This document shows, one piece after another, positions 11,577 to 21,900 of a stretch of 64,000 bases of DNA. Positions within the stretch are counted from its first letter, which is position 1; every line of letters starts with the position of its first letter. Source of the stretch: Heliophilum fasciatum (GTDB taxonomy: Bacteria > Bacillota > Desulfitobacteriia > Heliobacteriales > Heliobacteriaceae); the NCBI RefSeq assembly GCF_004341395.1, contig NZ_SLXT01000012.1, forward strand, positions 1-64,000, written 5' to 3'. The notes under the pieces are model-generated. The model ran no database searches and was not told where the DNA came from. It worked only from the letters and a program-made list of their open reading frames with translations. The translations under genes were made by a program, and so were the position numbers.

Positions 11577-12547
11577 CAGCAGGTAACGAGGCTTTGGTCA
11601 ATATTCTTTTATCGACGTATAATGGTACAAAATATCTTGTGCCCCAATTAGACAGTTTAATCGCGCAGGATTATGCAGCGATACATATTACTGCCCGTGA
11701 TGACGGTTCTACGGATCAATCGTGTAAACTGCTTGAAGATTATTCTTTGAAATTAAAGATGCAACCGATGGTTGGCAGAAAACGCAGCTTGCAACTGATC
11801 AAAGGGGAAAATATCGGTGCTGCTCAAAGTTTTATGCAATTAATTCATGATGCTTTACCGGATGCCGGATATTATGCATTTTGTGATCAAGATGATGTCT
11901 GGTTACCGGACAAGATGTCCGTAGCGATTCGGGTCATTCAAGAAAGAGAAAGGCAAAATGCTGATTGCCCGATCATGTATTGCTCCAGGGTTACTTTGGC
12001 TGATGAAGATCTACATTATCTAGGTGAGTCAAAAATTCCCCAGCGAGGACCTGCTTTTGCTAATGCATTGTTGGAGAATATTGCATACGGATGCACGGTT
12101 GTATTTAATCAGGCTGCAAAAAAGCGGATTGTTGATCAGCGACCTACTTTTTTTCTATGGCATGATTGGTGGCTTTATTTAGTTGTTTCTGCCTTTGGAC
12201 AAGTGATCTATGATCCGGTGTCGCGGATCTTCTATCGTCAACATGGCGCGAACTCGGTAGGAAGCGAAGCAAATCCATGGACGAACTGGAGGCGCCGTAT
12301 CCGACAATTTTTACATAGAATGGGCCGGCGAGGGCAAAAAAATGAGGTTATCCGACAAGTTGAAGAATTTTATCAACTACATTACGCTGATCTGATAGAA
12401 AAAAATGCGGGAGAGATCAGTTTTTTATTACAAAGTCGTTGCAGTCTTGCCCAACGTCTGCGGTATGCTTATAACGGCACTGCTTTTCGGCAAGATCGAT
12501 TCGATGATGGATTATTTAGGTTGTTGTTGTTTCTGAATTTAATTTAG
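11573..12547 (+). CDS. Glycosyltransferase family 2 (rhamnosyltransferase-like)
   Basis: 324 residues with a GT-A fold N-terminus: NILLSTYNGTKYLVPQLDSL, ARDDGSTDQS and the DxD-type metal site FCDQDDVWLPDK near residue 105. The order of motifs and the C-terminal region (FFLWHDWWLYLVVSAFG, RIFYRQHGANSVG) match the subgroup often annotated as rhamnosyltransferases in O-antigen loci. The dTDP-rhamnose genes start 45 bp downstream, so a rhamnose donor is a reasonable inference. It overlaps the preceding gene by ATGA. Confidence 0.88.
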   Translation: MTAGNEALVNILLSTYNGTKYLVPQLDSLIAQDYAAIHITARDDGSTDQSCKLLEDYSLKLKMQPMVGRKRSLQLIKGENIGAAQSFMQLIHDALPDAGYYAFCDQDDVWLPDKMSVAIRVIQERERQNADCPIMYCSRVTLADEDLHYLGESKIPQRGPAFANALLENIAYGCTVVFNQAAKKRIVDQRPTFFLWHDWWLYLVVSAFGQVIYDPVSRIFYRQHGANSVGSEANPWTNWRRRIRQFLHRMGRRGQKNEVIRQVEEFYQLHYADLIEKNAGEISFLLQSRCSLAQRLRYAYNGTAFRQDRFDDGLFRLLLFLNLI

Positions 12548-12591
12548 ACAAAATAAGTCCCCATGGGATTGAACAGAAAAGAGGAGCAAAC

Positions 12592-13683
12592 ATGCCAGGC
12601 ATGCTTAAAGCAGGGATCACCATTTTTGTAACCGGTGGGGCAGGGTTTATTGGATCGAACTTTTTGAACATCATGGTTCCCCGTTATCCGGAGATTCACT
12701 TTGTTAATGTCGACAAGTTAACTTACGCGGCCAACTTGGAAAACCTTAAAATGATCGAAGCGTTGCCGAACTACACTTTTGAACAGTGCGATCTTGTAGA
12801 CGCCGTTACAGTTAAAGCGTTGTTTGAACGCTATCAGCCCAACTGCATCGTTCACTTTGCAGCGGAAAGTCATGTGGATCGAAGTATTTTGGGCCCGGCG
12901 GCGTTCATGCAAACCAACATCATCGGTACCTTTCATCTCTTAGAAAATTGCCGAGCCTTCTGGGGGCAAAATACCGACGTGCTCTTTCATCATGTCAGTA
13001 CGGATGAGGTCTATGGAACGCTTACTGATCAAGGATACTTTACCGAAGAAACCCGCTATGATCCGAGCAGTCCTTATTCGGCATCTAAGGCAAGCAGTGA
13101 TTTATTGGTGCGTGCGTACCACCGAACCTATGGGTTACCGATAAAGATTACCAACTGCTCAAATAACTACGGGCCACTTCAATTTCCTGAGAAGCTGATT
13201 CCGTTGATGATTCTCAATGCGCTAGAAGAGAAACCGCTTCCTGTATATGGCCAAGGAACAAATGTGCGTGATTGGCTTTATGTGGCCGATCATTGTGAGG
13301 CGATCTGGGCCGTGATGGAACGCGGACGGGTTGGTGAGACCTATAACATTGGTGGTAATAGTGAGAAGAAAAATATTGACGTAGTTCGGCAGATCTGTTC
13401 GTTAATTGCAGAAGAGACAGGGAAGGATGCTGGCGATCTATGTCGGCTCATTACCCATGTAACGGATCGCCCAGGGCATGATTTTCGTTATGCTATCGAT
13501 GCTACCAAAATTAAGAGTGAACTAGGGTGGTTTCCAAAGGAAGACTTTGCATCGGGGCTTCGTAAAACAGTTCGTTGGTACATTGAGAATTTGGATTGGG
13601 TCGATCGAGTGCGTTCAGGTGCTTATACCGAATGGATGCAGCAGAATTATAATAATCGGATGGCGAGAATGTATAAAGTCTAA
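12592..13683 (+). CDS. rfbB: dTDP-glucose 4,6-dehydratase
   Basis: 363 residues, the usual length. The NAD site is TGGAGFIGSN near residue 15, followed by the family-typical VDKLTYAANLENL. The active site shows HVSTDEVYG and the YSASKAS (YxxxK) motif near 161, then NCSNNYGP and the substrate-binding YGQGTNVRDWLYV. It converts dTDP-glucose to dTDP-4-keto-6-deoxyglucose, step two of dTDP-L-rhamnose synthesis. ATG 12592 has GAGGAG nine bases upstream. rfbA and rfbC follow immediately; rfbD lies at 22756. Confidence 0.97.
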   Translation: MPGMLKAGITIFVTGGAGFIGSNFLNIMVPRYPEIHFVNVDKLTYAANLENLKMIEALPNYTFEQCDLVDAVTVKALFERYQPNCIVHFAAESHVDRSILGPAAFMQTNIIGTFHLLENCRAFWGQNTDVLFHHVSTDEVYGTLTDQGYFTEETRYDPSSPYSASKASSDLLVRAYHRTYGLPIKITNCSNNYGPLQFPEKLIPLMILNALEEKPLPVYGQGTNVRDWLYVADHCEAIWAVMERGRVGETYNIGGNSEKKNIDVVRQICSLIAEETGKDAGDLCRLITHVTDRPGHDFRYAIDATKIKSELGWFPKEDFASGLRKTVRWYIENLDWVDRVRSGAYTEWMQQNYNNRMARMYKV

Positions 13684-13737
13684 GTCTATAAAGAATGCGT
13701 GAAGTGAATATATAAAAGTTAGTAGAAGGAGATACAT

Positions 13738-14619
13738 ATGATTCGCAAAGGTATTATTCTTGCCGGTGGCTCAGGAACCCGCCTTTACCCGCTCACGCAG
13801 GCTGTAAGCAAGCAACTTATGCCGGTTTATGACAAGCCCATGATTTATTACCCTTTATCTACTTTATTGTTAGCTGGAATCACCGATATATTAGTGATCA
13901 CAACTCCACAGGATCAGTATCAGTTTCAAACCTTACTAGGCGATGGCAGCCAGTGGGGAATATCGATTCAGTATGCTGTGCAACCCAGTCCTGATGGCCT
14001 GGCCCAGGCCTTTATCATTGGGCGTTCGTTCATTGGGAATGAGGGATGTGCCTTAATCTTAGGCGACAATATATTTTATGGACATGGTTTGACAGAGTAT
14101 CTTCGCCGGGCTAGCCAGCAAGAAGAAGGGGCTACTGTATTTGGCTATTGGGTTAAAAATCCGGAGCAATATGGGGTGGCTGGGTTTAATCGAGCCGGAA
14201 AGGTCACATCCATTGAAGAAAAGCCAGCGGTACCGAAATCGAATTATGCTGTTACAGGATTGTATTTTTATGATAATCAAGTCGTTGATATGGCAACAGA
14301 AATACAACCGTCGGCTCGGGGGGAACTAGAGATCACGGATATCAACCGTTTGTACCTTGAAAAAGGACAACTTCGATTAGAAAAACTAGGGCGTGGATTT
14401 GCCTGGCTGGATACTGGAACCCATGAGTCGTTGCTGCAGGCCTCAAGCTATATTGCAACGATTGAAGAACGGCAGGGGTTAAAAATCTGCTGCCCAGAAG
14501 AGATTGCTTACTCCCAAGGATTAATTAATGCCGAAAAGTTAGAAGCGTTGGCAGCCATGATGAAGAAAAATGCCTATGGACAGTACTTAAGTCGCTTGAT
14601 TCAGGGGGAGAAAAGCTAA
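13738..14619 (+). CDS. rfbA: Glucose-1-phosphate thymidylyltransferase
   Basis: 293 residues, full length. The nucleotidyl-transfer signature [11 protein letters not shown] is at residues 10-20. Other family motifs are [49 protein letters not shown] and [14 protein letters not shown]. It makes dTDP-glucose from dTTP and glucose-1-phosphate, the first step to dTDP-L-rhamnose, and is normally feedback-inhibited by that product. AGAAGGAGAT lies just before the ATG. Its stop overlaps the rfbC start (TAATG). Confidence 0.97.
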   Translation: MIRKGIILAGGSGTRLYPLTQAVSKQLMPVYDKPMIYYPLSTLLLAGITDILVITTPQDQYQFQTLLGDGSQWGISIQYAVQPSPDGLAQAFIIGRSFIGNEGCALILGDNIFYGHGLTEYLRRASQQEEGATVFGYWVKNPEQYGVAGFNRAGKVTSIEEKPAVPKSNYAVTGLYFYDNQVVDMATEIQPSARGELEITDINRLYLEKGQLRLEKLGRGFAWLDTGTHESLLQASSYIATIEERQGLKICCPEEIAYSQGLINAEKLEALAAMMKKNAYGQYLSRLIQGEKS

Positions 14620-15257
14620 TGAAAATTATTGAGACTCTGTTGCCGGGAGTACTTATCTTTGAGCCTCGAGTATTTGGAGATCATCGAGGCTTTTTTTTAG
14701 AAACTTGGAATGCGGAACGATATCATAATGCGGGTATCTTGCAGCAATTTGTTCAGGATAACCTTTCTTTCTCCAGTTATGGTGTATTACGGGGGCTGCA
14801 TTATCAAAAACCGAACATGCAAGGAAAATTGGTCTACGTATTGCAAGGTGAGGTCTTTGATGTCGCTGTTGATATACGCAAAGGATCAAGAACCTTCGGC
14901 CAATGGGTAGGTGTTACTCTATCGTCGGAGAATAAACGGCAATTCTATGTTCCCGAAGGGTTTGCTCATGGTTTTTGCGTAACCAGTGAGACCGCACTCT
15001 TTGCCTATAAGTGCACTGATTTTTACTTGCCCACCGCTGAACATGGAATACGCTGGGATGATCCGGATATCGGCATCGATTGGCCAATCGAGAATCCTAT
15101 ATTATCAGAAAAGGATCAAAAAGCGTTGTTGTTACGGGATTTAGCGGAGGAAGATTTGCCAGAGTTGTGCGTAGCCAAGCGCGATGTAGATATCGACGCT
15201 GGGATTTCGTTGAAAAAGCAACAGCCTTCATCTCCGGTACAACCGGAGGTGTTACCA
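14619..15257 (+). CDS. rfbC: dTDP-4-dehydrorhamnose 3,5-epimerase
   Basis: 213 residues (the stop codon runs to 15260 and overlaps the next ATG). A cupin-fold epimerase with the catalytic-His segment VLRGLHYQKP, the dyad region VFDVAVDIRKGSRTFGQWVG and FYVPEGFAHGFCV. It epimerises C3 and C5 of dTDP-4-keto-6-deoxyglucose, the third rhamnose step. The C-terminal 25 residues (KRDVDIDAGISLKKQQPSSP) extend beyond the usual end. Translational coupling to the ABC permease suggests that rhamnose supply and export are one operon. Confidence 0.96.
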
Positions 15258-16087
15258 TGAACCCTCATCAAGCTCATCCGACTTCGCCGTTAGCGATGTT
15301 CAAAAGTCTCTGGCTTAATCGACATCTTATCAGTCAGATGACTCGGCGGGAAGTGATAGGTCGCTATCGTGGTTCGATCATGGGGCTGGCTTGGTCATTT
15401 TTTAATCCGGTACTAATGCTTTTCGTCTACACCTTTGTTTTTTCCGGTGTATTCAAGTCTCGCTGGGGCGTAGGTGGGGAAGAGAGCAAAGCTGACTTTG
15501 CTATTATCCTCTTTGTAGGGATGATTGTGCACGGTCTTTTTGCTGAATGTCTCAATCGTGCGCCTTCGCTGATTTTATCTAATGTCAATTATGTTAAAAA
15601 GGTAGTCTTTCCGTTAGAAATTTTACCGTGGATAGCAATGGGCTCGGCGTTATTTCATAACTTGGTGAGTTTAGTTGTATTATTACTGGCGCAGCTTTTG
15701 ATCAGTCATTCTTTGACTTGGACGAGTCTGCTGTTTCCAGTTGTGCTGGTTCCACTGATCTTGGCCAGCATGGGATTTGCATGGCTTCTGGCTGCGCTGG
15801 GGGTATATGTGCGTGATATCGGTCAGATCACGGGTATTTTCACTGCGGTACTCATGTTTATGTCACCCGTTTTCTACCCGGTATCAGCATTACCGGAGGC
15901 ATATCAAAGCTTCTTGCTTCTCAACCCATTGACACTCATTATTGAGGAAAGCCGCAAGGTCTTAATCTTTGGTAGCATGCCCGATTGGCCCGCATTGGGC
16001 ATCGCATGGCTTGCCGGACTTGTCATTGCCGCAGGTGGTTTCTGGTGGTTTCAGAAAACACGCAGGGGGTTCGCGGATGTACTCTGA
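15257..16087 (+). CDS. wzm: ABC-2 type polysaccharide export permease (Wzm-like)
   Basis: 276 residues with six predicted membrane helices and the ABC-2 permease pattern typical of O-antigen or teichoic-acid exporters: MTRREVIGRYRGSIMGLAWS near the N-terminus and SPVFYPVSALP before the last helices, ending LLLNPLTLIIEESRKVL. The start at 15257 overlaps the rfbC stop by ATGA and has GGAGGTG upstream; an in-frame ATG at 15080 would bury half of rfbC. It pairs with the ATPase gene that follows. It would flip or export the undecaprenyl-linked glycan. Confidence 0.93.
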   Translation: MNPHQAHPTSPLAMFKSLWLNRHLISQMTRREVIGRYRGSIMGLAWSFFNPVLMLFVYTFVFSGVFKSRWGVGGEESKADFAIILFVGMIVHGLFAECLNRAPSLILSNVNYVKKVVFPLEILPWIAMGSALFHNLVSLVVLLLAQLLISHSLTWTSLLFPVVLVPLILASMGFAWLLAALGVYVRDIGQITGIFTAVLMFMSPVFYPVSALPEAYQSFLLLNPLTLIIEESRKVLIFGSMPDWPALGIAWLAGLVIAAGGFWWFQKTRRGFADVL

Positions 16088-17411
16088 TGATATTGCTATT
16101 CGAGTAAATAACCTTTCTAAGTGTTATCATATCTATGAGCGACCCCAGGACCGATTGAAGCAATCGCTCTACCCTCGCTTTCAACAACTTATGGGCAGGC
16201 AACCATCAACATACTTTCGTGAGTTCTGGGCGTTACGTGATGTATCTTTCGAGATAAAAAAAGGGGAGACTGTTGGGATCATCGGACGTAATGGTTCGGG
16301 CAAATCAACCCTTTTACAAATCATCTGTGGCACTCTTACCCCAACCGGAGGCACGGTGGACACTAGGGGTCGCATTGCTGCGTTGCTGGAACTTGGCTCG
16401 GGTTTTAACCCAGAGTTTACAGGACGTGAGAATGTATACATGAACGGATCCATTCTTGGGTTGAGTAGAGAGGAAATGGATGCCCGCTTTGATGATATTG
16501 CTGCTTTTGCCGATATTGGTGAGTTTATTGATCAGCCGGTAAAGACATATTCGAGCGGGATGTACGTGCGGTTGGCGTTTGCAGTTGCAGTTGCCGTTGA
16601 ACCTCAAATTATGGTTGTTGACGAAGCCCTTTCTGTTGGGGATATACGGTTTCAAAACAAGTGCCTGCGTCGACTAGATGAAATTAAGGCGTCTGGTTGT
16701 TCAATTCTTTTTGTGTCGCATAGTTCTACAATGATCGAATCATTTTGTGATAGTGTAGTGTGGCTTGAACAAGGGGAAATAAGAGATTCAGGTCGACCTA
16801 ATGAGGTTGTTAGACGATATGTGGACTACATGGCACACGGTGTGAATGACAGTGGTAATAAGTCTGTGTTCGATATTGGTATAGAAACTGAACAAAGTTC
16901 TAATGGATGGGAATGGATACGCATTACGGATCAAAATAATGTTCGTGCTCTAGATGATTATGCGTTTAAGCGCATCCGAGTTAAGGTTGGGGAGGAACCA
17001 AATGCATCCCGACTTCCTTGTGAGCCAACTGTGATTGAGATTGAGTGCGAATTTCTTGCATTAAAACCAATTGAGTTCCCGCTTTTTGCTGTTGGCATCT
17101 TTAATGAACTAAATGAACCGGTAATTCATTGCAATTCTAATAATCTTGGAACTCGGATGATACCCATTGTGGATGGTCAGTTGGTGACTTGCCATTTTAA
17201 GGCAACCATTCCGGGGCTACGTCCGGGAAAGTATTTGCTTGCTATCGGGATGGATGAAGGTTTGCTTGGGGCGCATCAACTGCTTTGCCATGTTTATGAT
17301 GCCTGGGTTTTTCAAGTACTATCGCCACGTAGCGGACGAATACAAGGTGGATATGTGCAAGTCCAAGATGCGACCATTAACTTGCAAATTATGAAGGGAG
17401 ACAGACAGTAA
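16077..17411 (+). CDS. wzt: ABC transporter ATPase with Wzt-type carbohydrate-binding C-terminus
   Basis: 444 residues. The nucleotide-binding domain (about 1-250) has Walker A GRNGSGKST, signature YSSGMYVRLAFAVAV, Walker B IMVVDEALSVGD and the switch His in ILFVSHSS. Residues about 280-444 form a separate beta-rich region like the Wzt C-terminal domain that reads a modification on the glycan end (LLAIGMDEGLLGAHQLLCHV). In Wzt-dependent systems chain-end modification is recognised before export. The following two genes encode methyltransferase fusions that could make such a cap. ATG 16077 overlaps the permease by 11 bp. Confidence 0.93.
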   Translation: MYSDDIAIRVNNLSKCYHIYERPQDRLKQSLYPRFQQLMGRQPSTYFREFWALRDVSFEIKKGETVGIIGRNGSGKSTLLQIICGTLTPTGGTVDTRGRIAALLELGSGFNPEFTGRENVYMNGSILGLSREEMDARFDDIAAFADIGEFIDQPVKTYSSGMYVRLAFAVAVAVEPQIMVVDEALSVGDIRFQNKCLRRLDEIKASGCSILFVSHSSTMIESFCDSVVWLEQGEIRDSGRPNEVVRRYVDYMAHGVNDSGNKSVFDIGIETEQSSNGWEWIRITDQNNVRALDDYAFKRIRVKVGEEPNASRLPCEPTVIEIECEFLALKPIEFPLFAVGIFNELNEPVIHCNSNNLGTRMIPIVDGQLVTCHFKATIPGLRPGKYLLAIGMDEGLLGAHQLLCHVYDAWVFQVLSPRSGRIQGGYVQVQDATINLQIMKGDRQ

Positions 17412-17414
17412 CAA

Positions 17415-18884
17415 ATGAATCTTCATCTTCCCGTTAACTATGTTTCGCAAGGTGAGTGCACTCATTATCTGGATCTTCCGGGGAATCTGTCTTATCAACC
17501 GCATGTTTATGAACTACTTGGATTCCTGGCAGAGCGTGCTGGGGTTCGCTATATCATTGATATCGGGTGTGGATCAGCAACTAAGCTTACCGCTTATGCC
17601 GATAAGTTTGAAATAATATGTATTGATTGTGCCGACGCGTTGAATTTGGCACGTAGTCAGGTGCCGGGGGCGACCTTTATTGAGTGGGATTTGGAACAAG
17701 GAATCCCCGATACAATCAATGATTTTCTGAGCAGTGCTGTTGTTGTATGTGCAGATGTTATTGAACACTTAAAAAATCCTATTCCACTCACCCGCGCATT
17801 GGCAACACTATCTAGGATATGTCCCTATATTCTAATTTCCACGCCTGATCGTGTGCGTGCCCGCGGCATACTCGATAGTGGTCCACCCGCGAATCCTTCT
17901 CATATTCGAGAGTGGAGTTTTGATGAATTCGGACGATTTTTGCGTAATTCTGGTTTCCATGCTAGTTTTTTTGCAGGTCATACCATTAACACTGACTTTC
18001 ACGGTGCAAAGACGACTACACTTGTAATATCTGGTGCCCAAGCTGGGAGGCCAATAAGTGGAGCAAGGGCCAGTGTGGCAGCGATAACCCATGTTTTCAA
18101 TGAACAAGATATTTTGTCGGAAGTAATCCAGCATCTTCATGCAAATGGAGTTGAAGTTCATATATTTGATAACTGGTCTAATGACGGAAGTTTTGAACTC
18201 GCTAATTCTCTTAAGGAGCAGGGGCTATGTAAAAACGTACAGCGGTTTCCTATAAACCCTACATCAGATTACGAATGGCATAGCCAGTTACAGTATACTT
18301 CTGAGTATGCGGCTTCACTCGATGTTGAATGGATAATGCATCATGATGCAGATGAGTTGCGTTATTCACCGTGGCCCCAAGTAACCCTTTCGGAAGCATT
18401 TGCTCATATCGATTCACAAGGTTATAACGCTGTTGATTTTACAGTTATTGATTTTCGTTTTCTTCGTTCATCACCTCAGGTAGCGCCTCCGTATCAAAGC
18501 TCCTTAAATTGGTTTGAGTTTGGCCGAAGACCAGGACATCTCAAACAGATTAAAGCTTGGAAGAATTATCGACTTCCGGTTGATCTGGCATCCTCTGGTG
18601 GACATGACGCTGTGTTTGAAGGGCGACGGATATATCCATTGAAATTTTTGATGAAACATTATCCACTTCGATCAAAATTACAGGCCGAAAAAAAAGTATT
18701 CAAGGATCGGTTACCACGAATGGAGCGGGAACAACGCGAAAGAGGTTGGCATATTCAATATACTCAATTTGAGGGGACTAATGAAATTCGAGGGTGGGAA
18801 CGGCATACACTTTTGCCTTGGCATTCGACTTTCTTTGATTCAGAGTTTTTGGTTGAACGATTAAGTGGGGTTGGTTTAGTTTGA
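17415..18884 (+). CDS. Bifunctional methyltransferase - glycosyltransferase family 2 fusion
   Basis: 489 residues. Residues about 35-165 are a class I SAM methyltransferase: motif I YIIDIGCGSATKL, motif II IICIDCADALNLA, and VVVCADVIEHLKNPIPL. Residues about 205-420 are a GT2-type domain: VAAITHVFNEQDILSEVI, HIFDNWSNDGS and a DxD-like site MHHDADELRYSPW. The C-terminus is basic and ends LLPWHSTFFDSEFL. It begins three bases after the ATPase stop. A capping role (transfer and methylation at the chain end) before Wzt-mediated export is an inference from context. Confidence 0.85.
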   Translation: MNLHLPVNYVSQGECTHYLDLPGNLSYQPHVYELLGFLAERAGVRYIIDIGCGSATKLTAYADKFEIICIDCADALNLARSQVPGATFIEWDLEQGIPDTINDFLSSAVVVCADVIEHLKNPIPLTRALATLSRICPYILISTPDRVRARGILDSGPPANPSHIREWSFDEFGRFLRNSGFHASFFAGHTINTDFHGAKTTTLVISGAQAGRPISGARASVAAITHVFNEQDILSEVIQHLHANGVEVHIFDNWSNDGSFELANSLKEQGLCKNVQRFPINPTSDYEWHSQLQYTSEYAASLDVEWIMHHDADELRYSPWPQVTLSEAFAHIDSQGYNAVDFTVIDFRFLRSSPQVAPPYQSSLNWFEFGRRPGHLKQIKAWKNYRLPVDLASSGGHDAVFEGRRIYPLKFLMKHYPLRSKLQAEKKVFKDRLPRMEREQRERGWHIQYTQFEGTNEIRGWERHTLLPWHSTFFDSEFLVERLSGVGLV

Positions 18885-18951
18885 TGTAATGTAGTACTCA
18901 TTAAAAAAATAATAATCTCCGATGTGCGAATTATGAGGTGACATTAGGTAG

Positions 18952-21900
18952 ATGAAATACATTTGGGATCATGAGTATAATCTTTTTCGGTGTGAAGAAA
19001 TAGACGATTTTAGCTATTCTGATGGTGCGGAAGTTGAGCAACGGATTTTTCGGATCATTCAACAAGTGAGTGATCGTAGTACTTTCTCAACGGAACTACT
19101 AGAGCATATTACAGACTGGCCATCCGAATATCATCTTAGCCGAGCACGGCACTGTTTGATTAGACCACTTGGAATCAAGCCGGGTGATAAGGTATTAGAA
19201 CTAGGTTGTGGTTGTGGGGCGATTACACGTTACCTGGGTGAGATCGGGGCAGAAGTTACTGCTGTTGAGGGCAGTATTATGCGTGCTCGTATAGCGGCAG
19301 AACGTTGCCGGGATCTTAATAATGTTAAGGTTTTCGTAGATGATTTATTGCGCTATGAAAGCGAAAAAAAGTTTGATTGGATTTTATTAATTGGTGTTCT
19401 GGAGTATGCGCCGGTTTTTGTAAAAGCAGATGAACCAGCGCAGCATTATCTTCATTGTGTTTCACGATTATTATCCTGTAATGGCAAACTAGTGATTGCC
19501 ATAGAAAATAAGCTCGGTCTCAAATATTTTAATAACTGTGCCGAAGACCACCTGGGGGTTCCTTTTTATGGTTTGCAGGATCTTTATAATGACTCCACAC
19601 CTCGGACATATGGTCGCATCGAGTTAATTCAACAGCTTACTTCCGCTGGTTTTAGCAATTATTACTTTCATTACCCTTTTCCCGATTATAAACTTCCTGC
19701 GGTTATTTTCTCTGAAGACGCATTGAAAAACGAACGATTTGAGGTAATCGATTTATTAGCGAAAGTAAATTCCCGTGATTATTCCGGCTCGTCTTACCGT
19801 TTGTTTGATGAATCTCTGGTATTTAATTCATTGTATGAAAACGGGCTAATTGAAGATTTCTCCAACTCGTTTCTGGTAGTTGCTTCTCAAAATGATATCT
19901 TACTTCATAATTCGGACAAGATAGCAATGACCTTTGCTACAAACAGAATACCCGAGTTTACAGTATCTACGAGTTTCTTACATTCTGAGAATGCTATTAA
20001 TGTCCTTAAGGAGCCACTTCAAACAGGATTGCGGCGCAATCGAAAGTCTCAAGACGGTTATAACCTTCAAAACGTACTTTCCATGACGGCTTATCAGCCA
20101 GGATATCAAATATTATGGAGGTTATTGGCTGTACGAGCAGCTGGGGGGAGTATAGAGGACATCGTAACAGAGTTATATCCATGGATTAGTTATTTAATGC
20201 AATGTGCAAAAGATATAAAATATGGTGAATTCGCCGCAATCCAAAACGATACAAAAAAAGAAAAGTATAATTTGGCGGAATTTGTTGTTCCAGGTAACTA
20301 TATAGACTGTACTCCTTTTAATCTCCTCAAAACTCGAGAGGGAGCCATTATATTTATTGATGATGAGTGGCAAGCTGAATGCGAAGTACCACTCGGTTGG
20401 ATTGTTACAAGGGGAGTACTTCATTCTCTGGGTGTAGGACTTGCAAGCAGAGATTCGATAAAAAGTATTACTGAAGTCGTCCGGGCACTTGGTAATGTGT
20501 TTTATTTGTCCGTTACAGATGAAGAAGTCATATCCTGGATCAATATGGAAAAACGCTTTTTATCGTTGGTTACCGGTCAGGAACACTTAAAATTCTCAAT
20601 ATCCGAAAAGAATACCACTTCCGGCTTGGTTTCTTTAAATTATGCATTAATAGAGCGTGACAAAGAGTTAGCAGTGGTAAAACAGGAAGTGGAAGAGCGA
20701 AACAGTCAGATTTCAAGATTAGAACAAAAAGTTATGGAACAATCTAATCAAATAGTAACTCTGATGCAGACTGTTACCGAACAGGACAATCATCTGACGA
20801 CATTGTCACAAAAAGAAGCTAATTGTAGTAGTCAAGTAGTAATTCTTAACGAGTTATTGGTCGAAAGGGATAATCAGGTTTTATTGCTGGAGAAATCAAT
20901 AAATGAAAGCGATAAATTGATAAGCGAAATATACGCATCGAAATCATGGATATTAACAAAGCCGCTTAGAAATGCTTTGAGAATATTTAACGGGAAGTTT
21001 ATCAAAGAATCTAATTGTGATATTTTCAAGAAGATGGTTAAGATTAAAAGGTTGTTAAGGACGTCGAAAGAACTGTTAGCGAGGGGAGCGTTCGAGGAAG
21101 TATGGAGAAGAATCAAAATAAAATTACATTTCTCAAAAGAATCAGGTCAAATTCAAATCCCGAGAATAAATAAGAAACTTGAAGATGGTATCGTAATACT
21201 AGCTACAAAGCACACGCTATTTGTTGCCATGTTAATTAAAAAGTCTTTTTCGGAATTTGGGTTCAATGATATAGTTATTCTGGACAATGAACCGGATCAT
21301 TATGAAGATAAGATTCATATAGTTATATGTCCGCAAATGTTTTCAAAAATGCCACTGCAATACATAACCTTTCAGATGGAGCAATCAGTAAGTTCCCGGT
21401 GGTTTACTAAAGATTATTTTAATAGATTAGAAAATTCAATGGCTATTATGGATTATTCGTTGGCTAATATTAAATTTCTGCAACAAAACGAATTATCCTA
21501 TCGACAGATTTTTTACACACCCATTTCTAGTATAAATGATTTATCGGAATTAATGTTAACGAGAGGACATGAAAGTAAATCTCCAACAGGAGAGGCGGAA
21601 TATGATGTTGTCTTCTATGGTGATGTAAATTGTCCTAGACGAATTAAGTTTCTGGAAGAAATAAAAAAGAATTTCAAATTATTGATTATTTCTGAAGTAT
21701 TTGGAGAAGATTTGTATAGACAGTTAAAGAAAGCTCGAATCGTTTTAAACATTCACTATTATCAAAATGCTTTGTTGGAGACAACACGAATATACGAATG
21801 CCTTTCTTTAGGTCTAGATGTTATCTCTGAAGAAAGCTCTGATATCGAAGAACATACGAATTTGAGGGAATTCGTTACTTTTACACCCATTGATGATACA

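Noticed and set aside
15080-15256. Upstream-extended start for the ABC permease
   Set aside because: It would overlap rfbC by 180 bp in another frame, and ATG 15257 has a good site and an ATGA coupling.
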